DNA of 23,647 nucleotides from Candidatus Peregrinibacteria bacterium (GTDB lineage: Bacteria; Patescibacteriota; Gracilibacteria; UM-FILTER-43-11), in NCBI GenBank assembly GCA_030618315.1, contig JAUXDO010000004.1, forward strand, positions 1 to 23,647, given 5' to 3'. Both the position numbers and the translations under genes were made by a program. Position 1 is the stretch's first letter. Every line of letters begins with the position of its first letter. Positions 7,006-14,359 of this stretch are shown one piece after another. The notes under the pieces were generated by a model, which saw nothing but the letters and a program-made list of their open reading frames with translations, did not search any database and had not been told where the DNA came from.

Positions 7006-8080
7006 TTACTTACCTTTGAGTAGATAAGCTTCAACAAACATATCCAAATCCCCATCCATAACATCCTGCACCTGACTTGTCTCCGCATTAGTTCTATGAT
7101 CCTTCACCATCGTATATGGCTGGAATACATAGGATCTAATCTGATTTCCCCATGCAGCCTCCTTGTATCCTCCTTTTAATTCAGATATTTGTTCTTTCTT
7201 CTCCTCCATCATTTTTTGAGTCAATCGTCCGCGTAAAACATTCATTGCCTGCGCTCTGTTCTGAATCTGACTTCGTTCACTTTGGCAGGTTACAACCAGT
7301 CCTGTCGGAATATGGGTAATACGGACAGCGGAATCGGTTGTATTTACATGCTGTCCACCTGCGCCACTAGCTCTATAAGTATCAATTCTTAAATCTTTTT
7401 CTTCAATATCAACTGCCTCACTTTCAGGAATTATTGGTAAAACTTCCACTAAAGCGAAAGATGTCTGACGTAAATTTTTGGCATTAAAAGGGGATAGGCG
7501 AACCAGACGGTGAGTGCCATGTTCTGCCTTTAAAAAGCCATATGCCATCATTCCTTTAATCTCAATCGTTGCACTTTTAATACCTGCTTCTTCGCTTACA
7601 TTTTTATCAGTTACATTTGCCTTCCATCCTTTTTTTTCAAAATATCTTAAATACATTCTTAAAAGTATTGCTGCCCAATCCTGAGCATCAACTCCACCTG
7701 TACCGGATGAGATAACCATAATGGCATCATTTTTGTCGTATGGACCGTTTAGAACAAGCTCTACATGGGCTTTTTGAAAGATTTTTTCAAGTTTTTTGTA
7801 GTCCTTTTCAAATTCTGAATACTCCTCCCCATTATCCTGATCAATCATGCCAGACAATGCCTCAATATCTTCCGCTTTTTGCTTAATATCTTTCCATTTG
7901 TCGCCTAAATCAGTCCAATATTTCAATTCTTTTAATATTACCTCAGCTTTTTTGGGATTATCCCATAAATCAGGTGCAGTACTCGTTTTTTCCGATATTT
8001 TTTTCTTTTCATCAAGTCCTAATCCGTCAAACATAACGGAGATCCTTTCCTATTTTTTCAATGAGACTTTTTATATCCAT
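7006..8080 (-). CDS. prfB: Peptide chain release factor 2, with predicted +1 frameshift
   Basis: Ends translation at UGA and UAA stops. The main frame contains the codon-reading tripeptide S-P-F (RF2 type) and the catalytic G-G-Q in G-A-G-G-Q-H-V-N. The main frame alone (ATG at 8034) would lack the first helix of the family. A short frame from ATG at 8080 encodes 17 residues (MDIKSLIEKIGKDLRYV) and then stops at UGA (8029-8027) in the context TAT-GTT-TGA-C. A +1 shift there joins it to the main frame, D-G-L-G-L-D-E, giving join 8080-8030 and 8028-7006, 357 residues, a normal RF2 length. This is the autoregulatory arrangement of bacterial prfB. RF2 implies that UGA is a stop in this organism. 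Confidence 0.9.
8023..8045 (-). other. Programmed +1 frameshift site of prfB
   Basis: The slip site reads GTT-TGA-C rather than the usual CTT-TGA-C. The purine-rich AGGAAAGGA upstream ends about 12 nt before the slip codon, whereas E. coli prfB has its SD about 3 nt before it, so the classical stimulator is weak or absent. An ATG also overlaps the slip site in the main frame (ATGTTTGAC), which could allow internal initiation instead. Confidence 0.7.
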
Positions 8081-8100
8081 GACTTTTAAGATGCTCCGTG

Positions 8101-8183
8101 GTTATGTTATATGTTTTAAGTTGTAGGATTTAGGTTGTAAAAAGGTCTTTAATCCTACAACTTACAACTTACAACTTACAACT
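8101..8183. repeat. Heptamer array with inverted arm before the pilus operon
   Basis: Left words AGTTGTA, GGATTTA, GGTTGTA face right words ATCCTAC, AACTTAC, AACTTAC, AACTTAC across a centre near 8140-8150. The tandem AACTTAC run is exact. It lies between the divergent prfB and pilus operon and ends 29 bp before the pilus promoter. Confidence 0.88.
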
Positions 8184-8211
8184 ATTTAGTAATTTAGGCA
8201 AATATAGATTA

Positions 8212-8240
8212 TTGACTTTTACCATTAAAAATGATAGAAT
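8212..8240 (+). promoter_or_regulatory. Promoter of the type IV pilus operon
   Basis: TTGACT (8212-8217), 17-bp spacer, TAGAAT (8235-8240). Predicted start near 8247 gives a leader of only about 19 nt with no SD. Confidence 0.7.
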
Positions 8241-8265
8241 AAGAAGATAAATAAAACAAAAAACC

Positions 8266-10023
8266 ATGGTAGAAAACACTCAAAACAACAAAGCCAAAAT
8301 AAAACAGTTAGAAATTGACATAAAGTCAGCTTTTAAAGAAGAAAGTTTCGACGCTGTTTCTAAGCTGGCAGAAGAGATTAAAACCATTGATCCGGAAAAT
8401 CGTTTGGCTTTACGTCTTTTAGAAAAAATGGCTAAGGTTAAAGCTGATGCAAGGAAAAAGGAAAATGCCGAAAAGATTAAGCAGTATTTAGAGATGGTCA
8501 AGAAGATGTATAAAGAAGGCAATATGGAAAACGTACGCAAATTAGCTGGAGAATTAAAAGAGTTTGATGAAAAAAGTGCTGAGCAATGGTTGCAAAAAGC
8601 AGACGCTATTGAATCAGATCTAAAAAAGAAGCAAAACGCAGATAAAATAAAATCAGTCTCAAAAGGTATCAAAGGTGCATTCAAAGAAGGCAATTATGAT
8701 CAAGTGACATCATTTTGTGCAGAGCTTAAAGAATTAGATCCAGGTGATAAAAATCCTGAGAAATGGTTAAAAAAAGTAGAAAAGACCAAAAATATGGAGT
8801 TAAAAAAGGCTAATGCGGAAAAAATCAACGAACTGGAAAAACAGATAAAAGGCACCTTTAAAGAAGAGCAATATGATAATGCAAAAAAATCTATCGAAGA
8901 ATTAGTAAAAGTTGATCCGGAAAGTTCTTTTGCTGACAAGTTCATGGCAAAAATAGATAAAATTATGAAAAAGAAAGAAGAGGAAGCTTCGGTCACTGTT
9001 GCTCCAGCTGTAGCCAGTGAGCCAATTGCAGATGTTAAGCAAGCTGAACTTGTCGAAGCAACAGTAGTTGCTCCGGCAGAAAAGGCTGAAACAGATGAAA
9101 AGAAAGTGAAAACTCCAGCTATTACCGATCCGATTGTTGCAACTCCAGCTACAATCGAAGTAACAAAAGTTGAGACAAAAGCAATTGAGCCAACTGAAAC
9201 AGTTGCAAAAAAGGATGCAGAGTCATCTGGTGATAAGGGCAATATGTTTACTAGAATGTTTAAAGAAAAAGAGGAGCTAGAAAGTTCATCAAAATCAATT
9301 ATTGATACAATTGTTGAAAAGTCCTCTGACAAAGAAGGGGGAAAAGAAGAGAAAAAAGAGGAAGAAAAAGTAGGAAAGAGGGAAGGTATCGCATTTTTAA
9401 AATTATCAAAAGTACTTATGCAGTTCTCAATTGCATTCATTGTTTTAAGCGCAGGCTTCTTCTATGTACAAAACATAGATATTAACAACACAGTTCTTGG
9501 GATGCTGAACATCGAGGAAAACTATGCAAGCAGACTTCATTCTGCTAATACCATGCTTGAAGCAAAGAAAAGTGAGGAATCTGAACTTGCAAAAGAGAGT
9601 AGTCGTTATCAGCAGGGCTATAACAACAGATATGAAGATGTGATTAAACAAATTATTGATAATCGTCTTAATTGGCCGGATATTCTTGCAAAGATAAATG
9701 AGGTTGCCGATTATATTTACGAGAGAAATGTTATTTCTCAATATATAAAATATAATAGTTTTTCTTTTGATGTCGAAAAGAAACTGATAACTGTTAGCGG
9801 GTCTTTAAGCGACCCACTTGGAAAGAATCTTACAAAAATGGCTGAACTTGAAGAGGCATTCAGATACTATCCAAAAGACAGATCTAATCCTGAGGACACA
9901 ACTCAGCCTTACTTTAGTGACTTTAAGGAATTTAAATCATTAAGTAAGTCTTATGACAAAAAAACAGGAAAGTACACATCAACTTTCCAGCTTTCTTTTA
10001 CTCTTAACCCAAAGAGTGAATAA
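8266..10023 (+). CDS. PilN-like pilus assembly protein with long cytoplasmic repeat region
   Basis: 585 residues, first gene of the pilus operon. Residues about 8-235 hold four degenerate repeats of 50-60 residues with the pattern N-A-E-K-I, F-K-E-G-x-Y-D, L-x-x-(D/E)-P and a K/E-rich end; these are probably helical, TPR-like hairpins. A low-complexity A/P/T/V and K/E linker (about 240-375) follows, then one membrane segment (about 383-402) and an outer domain of about 180 residues starting with a coiled coil. The last part (membrane helix, coiled coil, small domain, next to a PilO-like gene) matches the plan of PilN, which joins PilM to PilO. Sequence similarity to PilN is not obvious to me; the call rests on plan and position. 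Family PilN is about 200 residues, so the N-terminal half is extra. Confidence 0.55.
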   Translation: MVENTQNNKAKIKQLEIDIKSAFKEESFDAVSKLAEEIKTIDPENRLALRLLEKMAKVKADARKKENAEKIKQYLEMVKKMYKEGNMENVRKLAGELKEFDEKSAEQWLQKADAIESDLKKKQNADKIKSVSKGIKGAFKEGNYDQVTSFCAELKELDPGDKNPEKWLKKVEKTKNMELKKANAEKINELEKQIKGTFKEEQYDNAKKSIEELVKVDPESSFADKFMAKIDKIMKKKEEEASVTVAPAVASEPIADVKQAELVEATVVAPAEKAETDEKKVKTPAITDPIVATPATIEVTKVETKAIEPTETVAKKDAESSGDKGNMFTRMFKEKEELESSSKSIIDTIVEKSSDKEGGKEEKKEEEKVGKREGIAFLKLSKVLMQFSIAFIVLSAGFFYVQNIDINNTVLGMLNIEENYASRLHSANTMLEAKKSEESELAKESSRYQQGYNNRYEDVIKQIIDNRLNWPDILAKINEVADYIYERNVISQYIKYNSFSFDVEKKLITVSGSLSDPLGKNLTKMAELEEAFRYYPKDRSNPEDTTQPYFSDFKEFKSLSKSYDKKTGKYTSTFQLSFTLNPKSE

Positions 10024-10074
10024 TAACAAACGAAATGACGTTAATCTTAAAACATAAATCATTAATCTAAAGAT
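10024..10074. repeat. Heptamer words between the first two pilus genes
   Basis: GTTAATC, TTAAAAC, ATAAATC, ATTAATC, TAAAGAT run in 7-nt register up to the start codon at 10075. There is no SD. It is short and A/T-rich, so the periodicity is less certain than in other gaps. Confidence 0.6.
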
Positions 10075-10776
10075 ATGGTTACACTTAAAACAACACCTCA
10101 AAAGCCAGCTCAGAATATATTCGCAAATCCTATTGCCAATAATAAGGAGATGCTTGAAAAATATTCTAAGGAAAAAAGAAAAAGAAATTTGCGATCTGGT
10201 TATATCTACCTGGTTTTAACAGCAGTATTACTTATTGGATATTCCGTTTCATTTTTATATCCTCAGCTGGATTTTTATTTAAAAGCTTCAGTGCAGATTG
10301 ATGAGGTAAATAAAGAAATTAAGAGCTATGATGATGTAATACTTCCAAATTTAAAATCTACAAATGAGCTACACAAAGCAGCTTATAATGTAGAATTTAA
10401 AGAAGTAGAAGATGCACTAGGAGCAGTATTTCCGGAAGATGTTGATAAATTGGGAATAGTTCAGAGGCTTGAAGATTTTGCAACTTCGATTCATGCGAAA
10501 ACTCCTCCATTCGAGTTTAATTCAATGACTTTTGGAGAACCGATAGAAAAAGGTGGGTACACAGCACTTCCAATATCTACCTCGATTCATTCAAGTCGAA
10601 CAAACTTTGATCGCTTTATTCAATTAGTTAATTTATCAGGAAATCTTGAAAGCGACATCCTAATCCGTTTAATGGAAATTTCAAACATTAGCATTAGATA
10701 CAGAGGAGTAGATGCAAAAACAGGGGAAGACAAAGGAGTGGATTTTACAGTTAAGCTAAATGCTTACTCTAGATAA
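10075..10776 (+). CDS. PilO-like pilus assembly protein
   Basis: 233 residues. A basic cytoplasmic N-terminus (about 1-40) is followed by one membrane segment (about 43-62), a coiled-coil stretch (about 70-105) and a C-terminal alpha/beta domain. This is the architecture of PilO, which pairs with PilN to align the pilus machine under the cell wall. It lies between the PilN-like gene and the ATPase, as in other simple type IV pilus operons. Sequence identity to classical PilO is low by eye, so the call depends on layout and position. Confidence 0.6.
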   Translation: MVTLKTTPQKPAQNIFANPIANNKEMLEKYSKEKRKRNLRSGYIYLVLTAVLLIGYSVSFLYPQLDFYLKASVQIDEVNKEIKSYDDVILPNLKSTNELHKAAYNVEFKEVEDALGAVFPEDVDKLGIVQRLEDFATSIHAKTPPFEFNSMTFGEPIEKGGYTALPISTSIHSSRTNFDRFIQLVNLSGNLESDILIRLMEISNISIRYRGVDAKTGEDKGVDFTVKLNAYSR

Positions 10777-10813
10777 AAACTCAAAACCAAAAACTCAAAA
10801 CTCAAAATTTATT
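10777..10813. repeat. Exact-register heptamer array before pilB
   Basis: Words AAAACTC, AAAACCA, AAAACTC, AAAACTC, AAAATTT follow one another in strict 7-nt register from just after the PilO-like stop to just before the pilB ATG, where an SD would be expected. Confidence 0.8.
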
Positions 10814-10814
10814 T

Positions 10815-12179
10815 ATGCCAGAAGACCAAGCAGTTAAGACATCAGAGGCTACAGCAGTAATCGAGCCACCAGTAGTATCTAACGAAGCTAGCCAACCTAA
10901 CGAAGCTAGCCAAGTTGAAACTCCTAAACCGAAGAAAATTGAAAATGCGAATGGGCAGGATCAACAAATGCTTCAGGATGCAATAATTGCTGGTAATATT
11001 CCCCAAATAGTATTATATGCCATTAGTTCAGCGCTTCATATGGGAGCTAGTGATGTACACATTGAACCGGAAGAAAAGACAGTTCGTATTAGATTCAGAG
11101 TTGATGGAGTTCTCCGTCATATAATTGAGTATCCGGTAAACATTCATCCAGCTGTTATCTCCCGTATCAAAATCATGTCCAATCTTAAAATTGATGAACA
11201 GCGTATACCGCAGGATGGCAGAACGCAAGTAACAACGGATGATAACCGCAACATTGACCTTCGTGTTTCAAGTTTGCCAACTGTTAACGGTGAAAAAATT
11301 GTAATGCGTTTGCAGGACAAGACAAAATCAATTCCTGATTTGCCGGAATTGGGACTTACCGGAACAATCCTGGAAAAGATGGAACGTTTTACTGAGCTTT
11401 CAAATGGAATCATATTAGTAACTGGTCCTACCGGTAGCGGTAAAACAAATACACTTTATTCAACTCTTCATCGATTAAACCAAATTGGTGTAAATATTAT
11501 GACGTTTGAAGATCCGGTTGAGTATCAAATGGATGGACTTAATCAGAGTCAGATGCATCCGGAAATTGATTATAATTTTGCGATGGGGCTTAGAACTGCC
11601 CTTCGTCAGGATCCGGATATTATAATGGTGGGTGAGATTCGTGATCAGGAAACAATCGAAATTGCTATCCGTGCTGCCCTTACAGGTCATCTGGTACTAT
11701 CTACAATACATACAAATAGCGCCGTTGGTACACTTACACGTATAACCGATATGGGCGTAAAACCTTTCTTAATAACATCTTCAATCCGAGGAATTATTTC
11801 TCAGCGTTTGGTAAGAAAAATTTGTGAAAATTGTAAGGAGGAGTACGCTCCTGATCAAGCTGTTATCGATGACATTAAAAAAGAATTAACAGGTATTACA
11901 GAAAAAGATCTTGATCCAAAACTGCTAGAAAACATCAAACTATACAAAGGAAAAGGATGTGACGCATGTAATAATCTTGGATATAAAGGACGAGCAGGTG
12001 TTTTTGAAATTATGGAAATGGATAGGGGGGTTGCAGAACTTGTTTTGCAAAGTGCTCCGGATGATCAATTGTTAGATGCGGCCAAAAAGAATGGAATGAT
12101 AACTCTGAAGCAAGATGGTCTGATAAAAGCTTTAAATGGGTTAACTTCCATTGAAGAAATATTTAGAATATCACAATAA
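10815..12179 (+). CDS. pilB: Type IV pilus assembly ATPase (PilB/GspE family)
   Basis: Hexameric ATPase that powers pilus extension from the inner face of the membrane. 454 residues: a disordered N-terminus (about 1-60, with a duplicated N-E-A-S unit from an 18-bp direct repeat at about 10879-10914), then the N2 domain, Walker A G-P-T-G-S-G-K-T (204-211), the Asp box (F-E-D-P-V-E-Y), Walker B I-I-M-V-G-E-I-R-D (about 269-277), the His box (L-S-T-I-H-T-N) and a zinc site C337-x2-C340...C382-x2-C385. The tetracysteine site argues for PilB/GspE rather than the retraction ATPase PilT. The usual N-terminal GspE-N domain is missing, making it about 100 residues shorter than typical PilB. No pilT is in the window. 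Confidence 0.92.
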   Translation: MPEDQAVKTSEATAVIEPPVVSNEASQPNEASQVETPKPKKIENANGQDQQMLQDAIIAGNIPQIVLYAISSALHMGASDVHIEPEEKTVRIRFRVDGVLRHIIEYPVNIHPAVISRIKIMSNLKIDEQRIPQDGRTQVTTDDNRNIDLRVSSLPTVNGEKIVMRLQDKTKSIPDLPELGLTGTILEKMERFTELSNGIILVTGPTGSGKTNTLYSTLHRLNQIGVNIMTFEDPVEYQMDGLNQSQMHPEIDYNFAMGLRTALRQDPDIIMVGEIRDQETIEIAIRAALTGHLVLSTIHTNSAVGTLTRITDMGVKPFLITSSIRGIISQRLVRKICENCKEEYAPDQAVIDDIKKELTGITEKDLDPKLLENIKLYKGKGCDACNNLGYKGRAGVFEIMEMDRGVAELVLQSAPDDQLLDAAKKNGMITLKQDGLIKALNGLTSIEEIFRISQ

Positions 12180-12182
12180 AAC

Positions 12183-12262
12183 CGAGTTGGAAGACGAATT
12201 GAAGAACGAATAGGAAAACAACTCGTTCAACAACCCGTTCAACAACCCGTTCAACCATACGA
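12183..12262. repeat. Word-repeat array between pilB and pilC
   Basis: Starts with 7-nt words (GTTGGAA, GACGAAT, TGAAGAA, CGAATAG). It then gives an exact 12-nt tandem (GTTCAACAACCC) ending in GTTCAAC, close to the pilC ATG. No SD is present. Confidence 0.75.
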
Positions 12263-12265
12263 ATT

Positions 12266-13471
12266 ATGCCAGAACAAGCAACAATACATATAGGCGCGGA
12301 AGAAATAACTGCTTCACAAGCGGTAAAATCTGTAAAACAGGATGCTGTAAGAGTTAAGCCGAAAGGGTTAACGGATCAGCTAAATGATTTATTAGCAAAG
12401 CTTTCCGCTGTTAAAACTAGTGATAAGGTGTCTTTCTTCAGGCTTCTTGCAACAATGATTAATGCTGGTATTTCAATCGTAAAAGCATTAAATATTCTTA
12501 CAGATCAGACTGAAAATCCTGCGATGAAAAAAATTACAATGGATCTGGCACATGATATTGAATCAGGTAAAAGTTTTTCTGAAGCGATGAAAAGTTATCC
12601 AAAAGTTTTCACTGATTCTCACATAGGTATGGTTGAATCAGGTGAGGCATCAGGTCGATTAAATCAAACATTACTGCAGATTGCGGAAGAAACTGAAAAA
12701 TCAGCAGCTTTGATCTCCAAAATTAAAGGAGCTATGATTTATCCGATCGTAGTAATTTTTATTATGCTTGGTGCAGGATTCGCGGTAATGACGTTTGTAA
12801 TGCCAAAGATAAAAGAAATGTTTGAAAGTCTTGGAGGCGAATTGCCTGCTTCTACAATGGCATTAATAAATGTCAGTGATTTTATGGTCGGCACAACCAT
12901 TGGACTGCCTAATGCGTTATGGATGATACTTGGACTAGTTGGATTATATTTTATATTTTCAATGTGGAAAAAAACAAAGACAGGTGCTTATTTATGGGCC
13001 ACAGCGGTATTTCACATACCAGTATTCGGAAAATTATCCAGAAAAGTAGCGTTGGCACGGTTTTGCAGAGGTTTAAGTACAATGATAGCCAGTGGTATAT
13101 CAATAATTAAAGCTTTGAACATAACTGCGACAAGTGTTGGTAATGCTGTATATGAAAAAAGAATTCTTCAAATCGCTGATGATGTTAAGCAGGGTATTAC
13201 AATGGCGGAGAATATGAAAGATGATAAGAAGCATTTTCCAAGTATGGTTGTTGGAATGATAGGAGTAGCGGAACAAACTGCACAGATCGACGAAATTACA
13301 GAAAAACTTGCTGACTTTTATGAAGAAGAAGTAAATGATATGGTAAAAGGTCTATCAGCACTTTTAGAGCCGATTATAATAGTGGTTCTTGGCGGAGCTG
13401 TTGCATTTCTTGTAATATCCGTGATGATGCCGATTTTAAGTGTCTCAGATTTAGCTGCAGATATGTCGTAA
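12266..13471 (+). CDS. pilC: Type IV pilus inner-membrane platform protein (PilC/GspF family)
   Basis: 401 residues, normal family length. Two copies of the T2SSF domain are visible. The first (about 52-175) begins F-F-R-L-L-A-T-M-I-N-A-G-I-S-I and contains G-M-V-E-S-G-E-A-S-G-R-L. The second (about 260-385) begins F-C-R-G-L-S-T-M-I-A-S-G-I-S-I with the matching G-M-I-G-V-A-E-Q-T. Membrane segments lie near 165-185, 215-235 and 370-392. The protein works with the PilB ATPase to insert pilin subunits. No SD precedes the start codon. Confidence 0.93.
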   Translation: MPEQATIHIGAEEITASQAVKSVKQDAVRVKPKGLTDQLNDLLAKLSAVKTSDKVSFFRLLATMINAGISIVKALNILTDQTENPAMKKITMDLAHDIESGKSFSEAMKSYPKVFTDSHIGMVESGEASGRLNQTLLQIAEETEKSAALISKIKGAMIYPIVVIFIMLGAGFAVMTFVMPKIKEMFESLGGELPASTMALINVSDFMVGTTIGLPNALWMILGLVGLYFIFSMWKKTKTGAYLWATAVFHIPVFGKLSRKVALARFCRGLSTMIASGISIIKALNITATSVGNAVYEKRILQIADDVKQGITMAENMKDDKKHFPSMVVGMIGVAEQTAQIDEITEKLADFYEEEVNDMVKGLSALLEPIIIVVLGGAVAFLVISVMMPILSVSDLAADMS

Positions 13472-13483
13472 TTGCATGTTTAG

Positions 13484-13547
13484 ATAGCAGTTAGTAAATA
13501 GCGATTAGCGAATAGCGAACAGCATTTTAAACTAACCGCTATTTAAC
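13484..13547. repeat. Shortened copy of the TAGCGGT-type heptamer element
   Basis: ATAGCAG, TTAGTAA, ATAGCGA, TTAGCGA, ATAGCGA, ACAGCAT in 7-nt register, then a short inverted arm ACTAACCGCTATT. It is related to the 75-bp elements at 84-158 and 15854-15928 but has lost most of the second arm. It lies inside the pilus locus between pilC and the prepilin gene. Confidence 0.8.
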
Positions 13548-13617
13548 AATTCTCATTTTTCAGTCACTAGCGAAATAAGCGCTAATTAATCAGCAAAAGT
13601 CAACGGTAAAAAAAGTC

Positions 13618-13646
13618 TTGCACAAATTTTGTATACATGATAAACT
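13618..13646 (+). promoter_or_regulatory. Possible separate prepilin promoter
   Basis: TTGCAC (13618-13623), 17-bp spacer, TAAACT (13641-13646); weak match to consensus. The 207-bp gap before the prepilin gene and the expected high demand for pilin make a second promoter plausible. Confidence 0.3.
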
Positions 13647-13678
13647 CTTGTCAGTTTATTAATTAAAACAAAAACAAA

Positions 13679-14296
13679 ATGAAAAACAACGTTTTTAAAA
13701 AAGGTTTTACCCTTATTGAGCTGATGATCGTAATTGTGATCCTCGGTGTTCTTATGGGTACAATCTTACCTCGTATCGCAGGAGTACAATCCCGTTCACG
13801 GGATACCGGCCGTATGGCTGATTTAACAAGTATGTCACAAGCTCTTGAGCTGTATTTTGATGACTTTGGTGAGTATCCTGGAACAATGGGAACAGTAGTT
13901 TGCTTGGCACCAGCAGGCACTAACTTCACTTTTGAAACTTCTTTTAAAACCTATTTCAAAAATGAAGATGTTCCAACTCCACCTACAGGCGGTGAAGTTA
14001 CAAGATTTAATGGTAGCGACTGTACAGATGGATACGTATATTTTCCATTATATCGCAATGGTGTATCTAAAGCTGGTTATGGCATAGTTGCTAATATGGA
14101 AATCGCTCAAAAATCTAATTATGGTAATGGTGTAGTTGGTGATTTGGCTTCTGCTATAGTATATGCTACAGATTCTGACGCAGATTCAATTGTTACTGAA
14201 TTGGCAAAAAATACACCAGATAGCATGATTGATGTTGAAGGTGAAGGAACCGGTGCAGAAAAAGGTAAAGATACAGTTTTTATACTGGTTAACTAA
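13679..14296 (+). CDS. Type IV prepilin-like protein (major or minor pilin)
   Basis: 205 residues. The class III signal is clear: K-K-G-F-T-L-I-E-L-M-I-V-I, with predicted cleavage by a PilD-type peptidase between G9 and F10 and the conserved Glu5 of the mature protein at E14. The hydrophobic helix (10-33) is followed by the alpha1 continuation and the Y-F-x-x-F-G-E-Y-P segment common in T2SS/T4P pseudopilin families. Two cysteines lie in the variable globular part (V-V-C-L-A-P and S-D-C-T-D-G) and could form a disulfide. It is the last gene of the pilus operon and is followed by a strong terminator. No pilD is in the window. Confidence 0.92.
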   Translation: MKNNVFKKGFTLIELMIVIVILGVLMGTILPRIAGVQSRSRDTGRMADLTSMSQALELYFDDFGEYPGTMGTVVCLAPAGTNFTFETSFKTYFKNEDVPTPPTGGEVTRFNGSDCTDGYVYFPLYRNGVSKAGYGIVANMEIAQKSNYGNGVVGDLASAIVYATDSDADSIVTELAKNTPDSMIDVEGEGTGAEKGKDTVFILVN

Positions 14297-14316
14297 TCAA
14301 AATAATTAATCATCTA

Positions 14317-14347
14317 AAAAACCCTTCCGAATTCCGGAAGGGTTTTT
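14317..14347. terminator. Bidirectional intrinsic terminator
   Basis: A 13-bp stem (AAAAACCCTTCCG with CGGAAGGGTTTTT) with a 5-nt loop, flanked by A-run and T-run. It serves both the pilus operon (+) and nusA (-), whose stop codon is 13 bp away. Confidence 0.93.
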
Positions 14348-14359
14348 AACTATCTCAAA

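Noticed and set aside
6886..8183. Insertion sequence or MITE flanking prfB (repeats on both sides)
   Set aside because: The arrays share a word set but are not clean terminal inverted repeats, have no target duplications that I can see, and enclose a core gene.
8700..9440. Minus-strand frame of 246 codons opposite the PilN-like gene
   Set aside because: Serine/phenylalanine-rich antisense of a K/E/A-rich coding region; no start signals or recognisable motifs.
12919..13110. Plus-strand alternative frame inside pilC
   Set aside because: It overlaps a conserved coding region in another frame and has no independent support.
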